A stretch of DNA of 64,000 bases. Source: Rummeliibacillus pycnus_B (GTDB taxonomy: Bacteria > Bacillota > Bacilli > Bacillales_A > Planococcaceae). Each line of letters starts with the position of its first letter. Within the stretch, counting starts at the first letter, position 1. A program made the position numbers and the translations under genes. The notes below the pieces were generated by a model. That model did no database searches. It saw nothing but the letters and a program-made list of their open reading frames with translations, and was not told the origin of the DNA. Shown piece by piece: positions 44,128 to 53,137 of this stretch. The stretch spans positions 1 through 64,000 of the forward strand of contig NZ_JBCMNM010000015.1 of NCBI RefSeq assembly GCF_050459865.1, given 5' to 3'.

Positions 44128-44874
44128 TTACTCATGCCAATCAAGTGACTCTAAAAATTGAAAAATATCTTCATCTAATTGTTTTCGTTCTTGATCTAAT
44201 GTAATCACATGACCTGATTTTTCATACCATTTAATCTGTTTTTCATTAGACTCTGCTTGTTCATAAATATAATTTGCAGATTTAATATCAATGACTTCAT
44301 CTTTACGTCCCTGAACGACAAAAATTGGGGCATAAATTTCATCGACATGTTCTCTAACTTCATATACTAAATCTCGTAATTGTTGTAATGAAGGCATACC
44401 ATGTTTTTTAATATATTCTATACTTGCTACAGATTCCTCTTCACTTTTTCCAAAATGTTGATTGAATCGTTCCGCATATTGCACTACACCTTCAAACATC
44501 AATTCAGTTGTCCGCATTGTCATTGGAGCACACATTGTTATGATTCCCTTAACTGGGTAAGAATAACCTAATTTCAATGAAAATACGCCACCAAGAGATA
44601 ATCCAGCAACAGCAATTTCTTTATAACCAGCGTCTTGTAATTTTTGATATCCATCGATCACACTTTGCCACCATTGTTGTGGGTTTGTATGTATAAGTTC
44701 TTCTGGTGGAACACCATGTCCTTTATAATGTGGTGCTAGTGACGTATATCCATGCTTTTCTAAGAAACGACCGAGCATACGTACATCTGCAGAATTCCCA
44801 GTAAATCCATGTAAAAGTAAAACTGCTCGTGGTCCAGCCTCAAAGAAGAAAGGTTCAGGTAAAACAGGTTTCAT
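44128..44874 (-). CDS. est: Alpha/beta-hydrolase carboxylesterase (YvaK/Est30 type)
   Basis: This 248-residue serine hydrolase has VLLLHGFTGNSADVRML (oxyanion region), the nucleophile elbow GLSLGGVFSL (Ser about 94), the Asp in VVQGRKDEVID (about 194) and the His in KSGHVITLDQE (about 224), the same catalytic triad layout as Est30 of Geobacillus. It hydrolyses short-chain esters; its cellular role is unclear. It lies between secG and rnr as in B. subtilis (yvaK), 42 bases before rnr. Confidence 0.93.
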   Translation of the reverse strand: MKPVLPEPFFFEAGPRAVLLLHGFTGNSADVRMLGRFLEKHGYTSLAPHYKGHGVPPEELIHTNPQQWWQSVIDGYQKLQDAGYKEIAVAGLSLGGVFSLKLGYSYPVKGIITMCAPMTMRTTELMFEGVVQYAERFNQHFGKSEEESVASIEYIKKHGMPSLQQLRDLVYEVREHVDEIYAPIFVVQGRKDEVIDIKSANYIYEQAESNEKQIKWYEKSGHVITLDQERKQLDEDIFQFLESLDWHE

Positions 44875-44924
44875 GATGCAACCTCCTAAGTATGAATATC
44901 AATTTGCACGCCAAATTTTTTAGG

Positions 44925-45058
44925 CTTGACGGACGCATTCCGCTTTCATCATTATCCAGCTCCACGCCAGTCCCTCGGTTGAAAGTTGGAAAGTCACTCT
45001 AGATTCGGGCCATCCAACGCTTGTCCGGGCTTGATCGGCGCGTTCCGCTTTCATTATT
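44925..45058. repeat. GC-rich intergenic repeat, direct duplication inside
   Basis: 'gcttgacggacgcattccgc' + 'tttcatcattat' at the left recurs as 'gcttgatcggcgcgttccgc' + 'tttcattattat' at the right, enclosing 'cgccagtccctcggttg' and 'cgcttgtccgggc'. It is a different subtype from the 51.7-kb repeat and fills the est-secG gap. Confidence 0.65.
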
Positions 45059-45077
45059 ATAATCTATATAATAGAAA

Positions 45078-45103
45078 ACGCCTAACCATTAGCGGCCAGG
45101 CTG
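45078..45103 (-). terminator. Terminator of secG
   Basis: On the minus strand AGCCTgGCC pairs with GGTtAGGCG around 'gctaat', followed by TTTTC. It lies 12 bases past the secG stop. Confidence 0.75.
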
Positions 45104-45114
45104 TTTTGTGTGCA

Positions 45115-45351
45115 TTAGATTTTTGCGATCGCTATAGCTAATACGAAGAATAAGACTGATAATACTACAGTAATACGATGTAATATTAAATCTATTCCGC
45201 GAGCTTTTGATTTCCCAAAAAGTTGTTCAGCTCCACCAGAGATGGCTCCTGACAGACCCTCACTCTTACTAGATTGCATCAATACTACGATAACTAATGC
45301 AACAGACACGATAAGAAGTAACGTCATAATCGCTGCATGCATATGTTCCAC
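45115..45351 (-). CDS. secG: Preprotein translocase subunit SecG
   Basis: SecG is the small membrane subunit of the SecYEG channel. Its 78 residues have two membrane helices (IMTLLLIVSVALVIVVLMQ and RITVVLSVLFFVLAIAIA) joined by the conserved loop SSKSEGLSGAISGGAEQLFG. RBS GGAGGTGG. It has its own promoter (45381-45409) and terminator, so it is transcribed separately from est-rnr-smpB. Confidence 0.96.
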   Translation of the reverse strand: MEHMHAAIMTLLLIVSVALVIVVLMQSSKSEGLSGAISGGAEQLFGKSKARGIDLILHRITVVLSVLFFVLAIAIAKI

Positions 45352-45380
45352 CTCCTGATTCGAAACATCACAATAGTCTT

Positions 45381-45409
45381 ATCTTACCAAAAACTGTACG
45401 TAATGACAA
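45381..45409 (-). promoter_or_regulatory. secG promoter
   Basis: On the minus strand TTGTCA and TAAGAT are 17 bases apart, 30 bases before the secG ATG. The rest of 45410-45690 shows no gene. Confidence 0.75.
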
Positions 45410-45703
45410 CGAAGTTCTACTTTCCGTAATAAATCAAACCGATAAACTATATTCTTATCTATTATTTTATCATTACTACTATAGTTTGACGATAAAAAAA
45501 AATAAAGGCTTCTGAATCATCAACTATATATCTTAAATTTTTAAGGTGGTTTCTAAGTTCAGCAATAATTTTTTCTAGATTGTTCAAAATGATTCAAACC
45601 CATCCATAACGTTCTTCATAAAAAACCGCTACTTTTGTTCTTATTTTAAACTACACATTCATAAACTAAATCTGAAAAAAAAATTAAATTAGGAGGCTCT
45701 ACA

Positions 45704-46369
45704 ATACTCGATCACATAATTTGGTCTTTAGTAGACGATTATATCATTGATAAATTAATCCCCTTTGATTCGACACTTGAGCAAATACAGGAATCGAACA
45801 GGCAAGCAGGTATTCCTGATATTAATGTATCAGCAACACACGGAAAATTATTATATCTTTTAGCTAAACTTAAAGGTGCTAAAAACATTTTAGAAATCGG
45901 AACTCTTGCTGGATATAGTAGTATATGGTTGGCTCGTTCTCTTTCTGAAAATGGAAAAGTATATACACTTGAATATAATCCAGAGTATGCAAAAATCGCC
46001 GAACAAAATATCCGTCAGGCAGGCTACCAAGATAAAGTGGAAGTTATTGTTGGAAAGGCTTTAGAGACGTTACCTATTCTCGAAGAAAAAAAATTATTAT
46101 TTGACTTAATCTTTATTGATGCTGATAAACAAAATTATTCTCATTATCTAGAATGGTCATTAAAATTAGCAAATCCTGGCGCGCTCATTATTGCTGATAA
46201 TGTTGTAAGAGATGGCAAGGTGTTTGATGAAACAAGCGATGACGTGCTTGTAAAAGGGGTACAACAATTTATGGATTTATTAGTAAACAATCCTGCGATT
46301 GATTCTACAGCGATTCAAACAGTTGGTGTTAAAGGCTATGATGGTTTTATGATAGGGATTGTAAAATAA
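45704..46369 (+). CDS. SAM-dependent O-methyltransferase with ATA start
   Basis: This is a class I methyltransferase of the catechol-O-methyltransferase type: ILEIGTLAGYSSIWLAR (SAM site), LEYNPEYA, LIFIDADKQNY (metal/substrate Asp) and IIADNVVRDGKV. Family members start about six residues before a W-S-x-V-D-x-Y-I motif. Here that region reads DHIIWSLVDDYIIDKLIPFD in frame from an ATA codon at 45704, placed 7 bases after a perfect AGGAGG. No ATG, GTG or TTG occurs in frame until 45929, which is inside the SAM motif. Either ATA is used or a point mutation (ATG to ATA) has disabled the gene. Confidence 0.8.
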   Translation: MLDHIIWSLVDDYIIDKLIPFDSTLEQIQESNRQAGIPDINVSATHGKLLYLLAKLKGAKNILEIGTLAGYSSIWLARSLSENGKVYTLEYNPEYAKIAEQNIRQAGYQDKVEVIVGKALETLPILEEKKLLFDLIFIDADKQNYSHYLEWSLKLANPGALIIADNVVRDGKVFDETSDDVLVKGVQQFMDLLVNNPAIDSTAIQTVGVKGYDGFMIGIVK

Positions 46370-46466
46370 TCAGATGTAGTTGTATTACTTATTTTTAACT
46401 GTTTCAGATTATTGAAGACGGGGCTATCTCAAAAGTCCCCTCATCAAGAAATAGCTTAAGAGCTTC

Positions 46467-46546
46467 GTTTTTTTACCCTGCTGCTACTACTCTACTACCT
46501 AGCTACAGGCGGACGCCTCCATCAGGAGTCGCCGCCTTTTTCTCAA
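46467..46546. repeat. GC-rich intergenic inverted repeat
   Basis: 'gctacaggcggacgcctcc' and 'atcaggagtcgccgcctttt' resemble the right half of the family (caggagtcgcc). It lies in the 354-base gap between the O-methyltransferase and eno, which otherwise holds only the eno terminator. Confidence 0.5.
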
Positions 46547-46572
46547 ACAACAAATCCTAAATTACATAAAAA

Positions 46573-46615
46573 AGCCCCCTATTTATGCGGATTGCTCACA
46601 CACAAACAGAGGGCC
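46573..46615 (-). terminator. Terminator of the pgk-tpiA-gpmI-eno unit
   Basis: On the minus strand GGCCCTCTGTTT pairs with AAATAGGGGGCT (12 pairs, some G-U) around 19 bases, followed by TTTTTTATG. It lies about 110 bases past the eno stop. Confidence 0.75.
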
Positions 46616-46723
46616 ATGTTATAGAACATAATTCACGCTACCATACGACTAAGTTCTAGCGGTACAGATATATTCTGTACATCACAACTCAAGCAGTACG
46701 GTTGGGCTTTTTACTATGTCCAA

Positions 46724-48019
46724 TTATTTTTTAATGTTGTAGAAAGATTTAATACCATTATATTGAGCTGTTACAGACAATTGATCTTCGATACGAAGTA
46801 ATTGGTTGTATTTTGCAACACGGTCTGTACGAGATGGTGCACCAGTTTTAATTTGGCCAGCATTTGTAGCAACTGCGATATCTGCAATTGTAGTGTCTTC
46901 TGATTCACCAGAACGGTGAGAGATGATTGCTGTGTAGCCAGCGCGTTTAGCCATTTCGATAGCATCTAAAGTTTCTGTTAAAGTACCGATTTGGTTAACT
47001 TTAATTAGAATGGAGTTACCAACGCCTTCTTCGATACCACGAGATAATTTCTTCGTGTTTGTAACGAATAGGTCATCACCTACTAATTGTACGCGGTTAC
47101 CGATACGTTCAGTAAGCATTTTGTGACCTGCCCAGTCGTTTTCATCAAGACCATCTTCGATTGAGATGATAGGGTATTTAGAAGTAAGTTCATCATACCA
47201 AGCAACCATTTCTTCAGAAGTTTTTGCAACGCCTTCTCCATCTAAATGGTATTTTCCATCTTCATCTGAGTACAATTCAGAAGATGCTACGTCCATTGCT
47301 AGCATTACTTCTTCACCTGGTTTGTAACCTGCACGTTCGATTGCAGTTACGATTGTAGATAATGCTTCTTCGTTTGAAGTTAAGTTTGGTGCAAAACCAC
47401 CTTCATCACCTACTGCAGTGTTATGACCAGATTCTTTAAGAACTGCTTTTAATGAGTGGAAGATTTCAGTACCCATGCGTAAAGCGTGGCGGAATGATTC
47501 TGCGCCTACAGGCATTACCATGAATTCTTGAATATCTACGTTATTATCAGCGTGTTCACCGCCGTTTAAGATGTTCATCATTGGAACAGGTAGTTGTTTC
47601 GCGTTAACACCACCGATGTATTGGTAAAGTGGTAAGTCAAGGTAGTCAGCACCTGCACGAGCAACTGCTAATGATACACCTAGAATTGCGTTTGCACCTA
47701 GTTTACCTTTGTTTTCTGTACCATCTAATTCGATCATCATGTTATCTACTGATACTTGATCAAGTACTGAATAGTTTCCGATTAGTTCTGGAGCAATGAC
47801 GTTGTTTACATTATCAACTGCTTTTAAAACACCTTTTCCAAGGTAGCGAGCTTTGTCTCCATCGCGCAATTCTACTGCTTCATATTCCCCAGTAGATGCA
47901 CCAGAAGGAACGATTGCACTACCAAAAGCACCTGATTCTGTGAATACTTCTACTTCTACTGTTGGGTTACCGCGTGAATCTAATACTTCACGGGCTTGTA
48001 CGTCTGTAATAATTGGCAT
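46724..48019 (-). CDS. eno: Enolase
   Basis: Enolase converts 2-phosphoglycerate to phosphoenolpyruvate. The 431 residues show all family landmarks: VLDSRGNPTVEVEV, PSGASTGEYEAVELRDGD, GDEGGFAPN, the metal ligands in AMDVASSE, SIEDGLDENDW and VGDDLFVTN, and the catalytic Lys/His region LIKVNQIGTLTET and SHRSGESEDTTIADIAV. It is the last gene of the glycolytic cluster. RBS GAGGAGAG. Confidence 0.98.
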   Translation of the reverse strand: MPIITDVQAREVLDSRGNPTVEVEVFTESGAFGSAIVPSGASTGEYEAVELRDGDKARYLGKGVLKAVDNVNNVIAPELIGNYSVLDQVSVDNMMIELDGTENKGKLGANAILGVSLAVARAGADYLDLPLYQYIGGVNAKQLPVPMMNILNGGEHADNNVDIQEFMVMPVGAESFRHALRMGTEIFHSLKAVLKESGHNTAVGDEGGFAPNLTSNEEALSTIVTAIERAGYKPGEEVMLAMDVASSELYSDEDGKYHLDGEGVAKTSEEMVAWYDELTSKYPIISIEDGLDENDWAGHKMLTERIGNRVQLVGDDLFVTNTKKLSRGIEEGVGNSILIKVNQIGTLTETLDAIEMAKRAGYTAIISHRSGESEDTTIADIAVATNAGQIKTGAPSRTDRVAKYNQLLRIEDQLSVTAQYNGIKSFYNIKK

Positions 48020-48038
48020 TGTTTAACTCTCCTCAGTT

Positions 48039-49565
48039 TTAAAATAATGGTTTTCCTGTCATTTCGAGTGGTTGTTCCACTCCTAATAATTTTAACATGG
48101 TAGGAGCTAAATCGGCTAAAATTCCGCCATTTCTTACCACAATATTTTCTTTTGTGACAATTACCGGCACAGGATTTGTTGTATGAGCTGTCATCGGCTC
48201 TCCTTCAAGTGTTACCACTTCATCGGAGTTACCATGGTCTGCAGTAATAATTGCTGCTCCACCTTTTGCAAGAAGAGCATCTACCACTCTACCTAAACAT
48301 TCATCCACTGCTTCAATTGCTTTTACAGTTGGTTCAAGCATTCCACTATGGCCAACCATATCAGGATTAGCGAAGTTTAAGATGATTCCGTCAAAACGAT
48401 CTGCTTCGATTGCTTCAACAAGTGCATCTGTTACTTCATAGGCACTCATTTCTGGTTTTAAATCATATGTTGCGACTTTAGGAGAATTGATTAGGATACG
48501 TTCTTCTCCTTCAAATGTTGCTTCACGACCACCACTCATGAAGAAAGTGACGTGAGGGTATTTTTCTGTTTCTGCAATTCGCAACTGACGAAGATTGTTA
48601 TTGGATAATACTTCACCAATTGTATTTTTTAAATCATCATCTTGGAAAGCAATCTCACCAATTACCTTATCGCTATATTTCTTAAAACAAACAAATTTTA
48701 AGTTTTGCGGATGATTTTCACTTCGTGTAAAACCATCAAAGGATGGATTCGTAAAAGCAGTTGATAATTCGATTGCTCTGTCTGGACGGAAGTTAAAGAA
48801 AATCACGGCATCGTTTGATTGAATAGTAGCAACTGGTTTACCATCATTTTTAATCACAAATGGTAAGACAAATTCATCTGTAACGTCATTCGCATAAGAT
48901 GCTTCTACACCTTCAATTGCAGTTGATGCCTCAATACCTTGTCCATCCACTAATACTTTATAAACCTTTTCTTCACGATCCCAGCGATTATCACGGTCCA
49001 TTGCATAATAGCGACCACTGATAGAAGCAAATTGTCCGACTCCGATTTCAGCCATTTGACGTTCTGTTTCTTGGATATAGCCTACTGCTGTTTTTGGACC
49101 CACATCGCGACCATCTAGGAAGCCATGTACATATACTTCTTCTAAGCCATGGTCTTTTGCTAATTTCAATAAGGCAAATAAATGCTCATAGTGACTATGT
49201 ACGCCACCATCAGATAATAGTCCCATAAAGTGAAGCTTAGAATGATTTTCTTTTGCGTGATTGACCGCATCCAATAATGCTTTATTTGTAAAGAAATCAC
49301 CATCTTTAATCGCTTTATGAATTCTCGTTAAGCTTTGATAGACAATACGACCGGCACCAATATTTAAGTGTCCGACTTCTGAATTCCCCATTTGTCCCGC
49401 TGGAAGACCTACTTCTTCCCCTGATGCTGTTAATGTGTTATGAGGGAAAGAATTCCAAAAACGTTCCAAATTTGGTTTCTTCGCTTGCGCTACTGCATTA
49501 CCGAATATTTCGTCGCGTAAGCCTAAACCATCTAAAATAATTAATGCTACTGGTTTATTAGGCAT
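48039..49565 (-). CDS. gpmI: 2,3-bisphosphoglycerate-independent phosphoglycerate mutase
   Basis: This Mn-dependent enzyme interconverts 3- and 2-phosphoglycerate. Its 508 residues include the alkaline-phosphatase-type motifs LIILDGLGLRDE, GQMGNSEVGHLNIGAGR (catalytic Ser), HGFLDGRDVGP, NFRPDRAIE, LNFANPDMVGHSG and ITADHGNSDE. Its ATG overlaps the end of tpiA by 8 bases, indicating coupling. Mn dependence makes this enzyme pH-sensitive in sporulating Bacillales (known). Confidence 0.98.
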   Translation of the reverse strand: MPNKPVALIILDGLGLRDEIFGNAVAQAKKPNLERFWNSFPHNTLTASGEEVGLPAGQMGNSEVGHLNIGAGRIVYQSLTRIHKAIKDGDFFTNKALLDAVNHAKENHSKLHFMGLLSDGGVHSHYEHLFALLKLAKDHGLEEVYVHGFLDGRDVGPKTAVGYIQETERQMAEIGVGQFASISGRYYAMDRDNRWDREEKVYKVLVDGQGIEASTAIEGVEASYANDVTDEFVLPFVIKNDGKPVATIQSNDAVIFFNFRPDRAIELSTAFTNPSFDGFTRSENHPQNLKFVCFKKYSDKVIGEIAFQDDDLKNTIGEVLSNNNLRQLRIAETEKYPHVTFFMSGGREATFEGEERILINSPKVATYDLKPEMSAYEVTDALVEAIEADRFDGIILNFANPDMVGHSGMLEPTVKAIEAVDECLGRVVDALLAKGGAAIITADHGNSDEVVTLEGEPMTAHTTNPVPVIVTKENIVVRNGGILADLAPTMLKLLGVEQPLEMTGKPLF

Positions 49566-50319
49566 TTGCCCCGGCCTCCAATAATTTTAAGTATGATTCT
49601 GGTATTAAACTTGCTCCACCAACTAGAGCACCATCAATATGCTCCATCGATAGTAATTCTACTACGTTTTCTGGTTTCACACTACCACCATATTGAATAC
49701 GAATCATCTCTGCAGCAACGTCGCCTGCTACTTCTGCTACTGTTTTACGAATGGCTTCACATACAACGTTTGCATCTTGAGCAGTCGCTGTTTTACCTGT
49801 CCCAATTGCCCAAATCGGTTCATATGCAATGACAGTTTTAGCAACTTGTTCAGCGTTTAAACCTTTAAGTGCTGCGCCGACTTGAGAAGAAACTTTTACA
49901 ACTGTATTACTTGCTTCTCGTTCTTCTAATGTTTCACCAACACAGATGATGGGTGTTAAGTTATGAGCAAATGCTGCATGTACTTTTTTATTGACACCTT
50001 CATCCGTTTCGTTGTCATATTGACGTCGTTCTGAATGACCTAATATAACATATTGAACTTTGATATCTTCTAATTGAACTGGGCTTATCTCACCAGTAAA
50101 AGCACCTTCGTTTTCATAGTGCATCGTTTGAGCACCAATTGCTAAATTTGAACCTTCTGCTTCTTTTACAAGAGATGGTAAAAATAGAGCTGGAGCACAA
50201 ATCACTGAGTCCACTTTGTCTGTTGCTGGAACAGATGCTTTAACTGCTTCTACAAATTCAATTGTTTCCGATAATTTTTTGTACATTTTCCAGTTACCAG
50301 CAATAATAGGTTTACGCAT
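49558..50319 (-). CDS. tpiA: Triosephosphate isomerase
   Basis: Interconverts dihydroxyacetone phosphate and glyceraldehyde 3-phosphate. The 253-residue protein has AGNWKMYK (substrate Lys), VILGHSERRQY (catalytic His), VIAYEPIWAIGTGKTA (catalytic Glu and flexible loop) and the phosphate-binding IQYGGSVKPENV and DGALVGGASL. RBS ATGGAGGT. It sits between pgk and gpmI. Confidence 0.98.
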   Translation of the reverse strand: MRKPIIAGNWKMYKKLSETIEFVEAVKASVPATDKVDSVICAPALFLPSLVKEAEGSNLAIGAQTMHYENEGAFTGEISPVQLEDIKVQYVILGHSERRQYDNETDEGVNKKVHAAFAHNLTPIICVGETLEEREASNTVVKVSSQVGAALKGLNAEQVAKTVIAYEPIWAIGTGKTATAQDANVVCEAIRKTVAEVAGDVAAEMIRIQYGGSVKPENVVELLSMEHIDGALVGGASLIPESYLKLLEAGANA

Positions 50320-50344
50320 TGTGAAGTACCTCCATCTATAATTA

Positions 50345-51529
50345 TTATTTGTCGTTTAATGCAACAACACCCGGTAATTGTTTACCTTCCATAAATTCAA
50401 GGGAGGCACCACCACCAGTTGAAATGTGATCCATTTTATCAGCTACTTGGAATTTTTCGACTGCTGCTGCTGAATCACCACCGCCAATAATTGTATAACC
50501 ATTTGTTGCTGCCATTGCATTTGCAACAGCTTTTGTACCATTTGCAAATGCATCTATTTCAAATACACCCATAGGTCCATTCCAAATGATTAGTTTTGAA
50601 TTGTTAATCACATCTGCATATTCTGCAGCTGTTTTTGGTCCGATATCTAATCCCATCCAATCGCTTGGAATTTGATCGATATCAACTACTTTTGTTTCTG
50701 CATCTTTCGAGAATTCGTTTGCTACAACAGCATCTACTGGCATATGTAATTTGACGCCTTTTTCAGCTGCTTTTTCGATAAATGATTTAGCTAATTCAAT
50801 TTTATCTTCTTCTAATAAAGATTTACCGATATCATAACCTTGTGCTTTTGAGAATGTATAAGATAAACCGCCACCAATGATTAAATGGTCTACTTTATCT
50901 AAAAGATTTTCGATTACACCGATTTTATCTTTAACCTTTGCACCACCGATAATAGCAGTGAATGGGCGTTCTGGGTTTGATAATGCTTTACCTAAAACAT
51001 CAATTTCTTTTTCCATTAAAAGGCCAGAAACTGCTGGTAAATATTCTGCAATTCCTGCTGTTGTAGCGTGTGCACGATGAGCGGCACCAAATGCATCATT
51101 GACATAAAGATCTGCTAATTTTGCGAAGCTTTCAGCAAGCGCAGGATCGTTCTTTTCTTCACCTTTATGGAAACGAACGTTTTCTAATAGAACGATTTCA
51201 CCATCATTCATGTTTCCTACAGCTTGTTCCACTGATTCACCGATAGATTCATCTAGTTTTGTTACAGGTTTACCCATAAGTTCAGAAAGACGTTCGCCTA
51301 CAGCTGTTAGGCGTAGTTCTTCTTTCACTTCACCTTTTGGACGTCCTAGATGGCTAGCTAAAATTACTTTTGCCCCTTTTTCTACTAAATAAGAGATTGT
51401 AGGAAGCGCTGCTCTAATACGAGTGTCGTCGGTAATTTTGCCTTCTTCCATTGGTACATTGAAATCCACACGTACAAATACGCGTTTTCCTTTTACTTCG
51501 ATATCATTCATTGTCTTTTTTTGATACAT
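50345..51529 (-). CDS. pgk: Phosphoglycerate kinase
   Basis: Makes ATP from 1,3-bisphosphoglycerate. The 394 residues carry RVDFNVPMEEGKITDDTRI, ASHLGRPKGEVK, VLLENVRFHKGEEKND, IIGGAKVKDKIGVI, IWNGPMGVFEIDAF and the nucleotide-binding IIGGGDSAAAVEKF and STGGGASLEFMEGK. It is the first gene of the pgk-tpiA-gpmI-eno run. RBS GGAGGAGG. It is separated from gap by 579 bases containing a terminator and a repeat, so it needs its own promoter, which I could not pinpoint. Confidence 0.98.
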   Translation of the reverse strand: MYQKKTMNDIEVKGKRVFVRVDFNVPMEEGKITDDTRIRAALPTISYLVEKGAKVILASHLGRPKGEVKEELRLTAVGERLSELMGKPVTKLDESIGESVEQAVGNMNDGEIVLLENVRFHKGEEKNDPALAESFAKLADLYVNDAFGAAHRAHATTAGIAEYLPAVSGLLMEKEIDVLGKALSNPERPFTAIIGGAKVKDKIGVIENLLDKVDHLIIGGGLSYTFSKAQGYDIGKSLLEEDKIELAKSFIEKAAEKGVKLHMPVDAVVANEFSKDAETKVVDIDQIPSDWMGLDIGPKTAAEYADVINNSKLIIWNGPMGVFEIDAFANGTKAVANAMAATNGYTIIGGGDSAAAVEKFQVADKMDHISTGGGASLEFMEGKQLPGVVALNDK

Positions 51530-51718
51530 AATCGTGCCTCCTCCAATTGTCTATAACTTTTTAATTATGATGAAAATAAGAATCATTCTTCACTTATATA
51601 TGATGAACAAATTTAGCTTCTTCAATCGTTTCAATCTATAAAAAAATTGGCATTGTTACACGGAGAGCGCTGAAAAACTATATTATTCCCATTTATTACA
51701 CAAAAAAGGTATTACTTG

Positions 51719-51885
51719 AAGCGGAATCAGCTTCGCTTTCCGCGGGCGAACCGACGAGCCTCCTCGCTTCGCTGTGGGGTCTCGTCTGGCTCGTTTTCCC
51801 GCAGGAGTCTACGCTGATTCCACTTCAACAAAGATTGTAATACAAAATTTTATTAAAGAAAGTTTGTCATTTAGATTTTCCAGTA
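51719..51885. repeat. GC-rich intergenic repeat, best-preserved copy
   Basis: It begins 'gcggaatcagcttcgctttc' and ends 'acgctgattccacttca': the two ends are complementary (GCGGAATCAGC / GCTGATTCC), so the whole unit can fold into one large hairpin with inner pairs (cgcgggcgaaccgacgagcc ... ggctcgttttcccgcagg). Its tail matches the first 95 bases of the window. Confidence 0.75.
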
Positions 51886-52024
51886 TACTCGCAAGCACAA
51901 CTGCCTGATCTAGTTTAACCAATTTTTAGTCTGGAGTGTCGCTACTTCTCCACAACAAATTGTAAAAAAACAACAAAGCCAAAATATTTTGTTTTTATCA
52001 ATGAAGCGCTTACTTATTTCATAA

Positions 52025-52058
52025 AAAAAGGAGAAGTACAATAACTCTTCTCCTTTTT
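52025..52058 (-). terminator. Terminator of cggR-gap
   Basis: On the minus strand AAAAAGGAGAAG pairs with CTTCTCCTTTTT around about 9 bases, ending in T-run. It lies 50 bases past the gap stop. Confidence 0.88.
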
Positions 52059-52108
52059 ACCCTAATTCATTATATACGTATGGTAACTATATGGCTATGG
52101 TTTTTGAA

Positions 52109-53113
52109 TTACAAACCTTGTTTCGCCATGTATTCAGCTAAATCAATTACACGAGTAGAATAACCTGTTTCGTTATCATACCAAGCTAATACTTTTACAA
52201 GGTTCCCTTCAAGGACCATTGTAGAAAGACTATCTACAGTTGATGATGCAGTATTACCGTTATAATCGATTGATACTAATGGTAATTCTGAGTAATCAAG
52301 AATACCTTTTAATTCATTTTCAGAGGCTGCTTTTAATACTGCATTAACCTCTTCTGGAGTTACGTCTTTTTCTAATTCTACAACTAAGTCAACTAATGAT
52401 ACGTTTGGTGTTGGTACACGAATTGCCATACCATCTAATTTCCCTTTAAGTTGTGGTAAAACTTTTGCTACTGCAACAGCAGCACCAGTAGTAGTTGGAA
52501 TCATTGATTGCGCAGCTGCACGAGCACGACGGTAGTCTTTATGCGGAAGATCTAAGATTTTTTGGTCGTTTGTGTATGAGTGAACAGTTGTCATCATGCC
52601 TCGTTTAATACCAAATTGTTCATCCAATACTTTCGCTACTGGAGATAAACAGTTTGTTGTACAAGAAGCATTTGATACGACAACATCATTTGCTGCATCA
52701 TATTCTTCGTTATTAACACCCATTACATAGGTTGGCATGTTTTTACCTGGAGCAGATACGATTACTTTTTTAGCGCCTGCTTCAACGTGTTTATGTGCAG
52801 TTTCATGGTCAGTAAAGCGACCTGTAGATTCTACTACGATATCGACACCTAAATCTCCCCAAGGAAGTTTTGCAGGATCTGTTTCAGCATAGACACGAAC
52901 GTTTTTGCCATTTACTACAAGGTATTCACCTTCAGATGTTACTTCTGCATCAAAAGCACCGTGAACTGAATCATATTTTAAAAGATGAGCAAGCATTGCT
53001 GCGTCAGTTAAATCGTTTACCGCTACAATTTCAATATCTTGTCGTTTAATTGCTGTGCGGAAAACCAATCGTCCAATACGTCCAAATCCATTAATCGCTA
53101 ATTTTAAAGTCAT
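52109..53113 (-). CDS. gap: Glyceraldehyde-3-phosphate dehydrogenase (glycolytic)
   Basis: Oxidises glyceraldehyde 3-phosphate with NAD. The 334 residues have the Rossmann motif INGFGRIGRLVFR, the catalytic Cys in SNASCTTNCLSPVAKVL, the His in HSYTNDQ, and VSWYDNE-like LAWYDNETGYSTRVIDL. The neighbouring cggR marks it as the glycolytic GapA type rather than gluconeogenic GapB. RBS ATGGAGGAATAG; 24 bases after cggR. Confidence 0.98.
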   Translation of the reverse strand: MTLKLAINGFGRIGRLVFRTAIKRQDIEIVAVNDLTDAAMLAHLLKYDSVHGAFDAEVTSEGEYLVVNGKNVRVYAETDPAKLPWGDLGVDIVVESTGRFTDHETAHKHVEAGAKKVIVSAPGKNMPTYVMGVNNEEYDAANDVVVSNASCTTNCLSPVAKVLDEQFGIKRGMMTTVHSYTNDQKILDLPHKDYRRARAAAQSMIPTTTGAAVAVAKVLPQLKGKLDGMAIRVPTPNVSLVDLVVELEKDVTPEEVNAVLKAASENELKGILDYSELPLVSIDYNGNTASSTVDSLSTMVLEGNLVKVLAWYDNETGYSTRVIDLAEYMAKQGL

Positions 53114-53137
53114 AATCTATTCCTCCATTTAATGAGT

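Noticed and set aside
52003..52018. cre-like TGAAGCGCTTACTT upstream of pgk
   Set aside because: Last position mismatched and nearly 500 bases from the pgk start; too weak to list.
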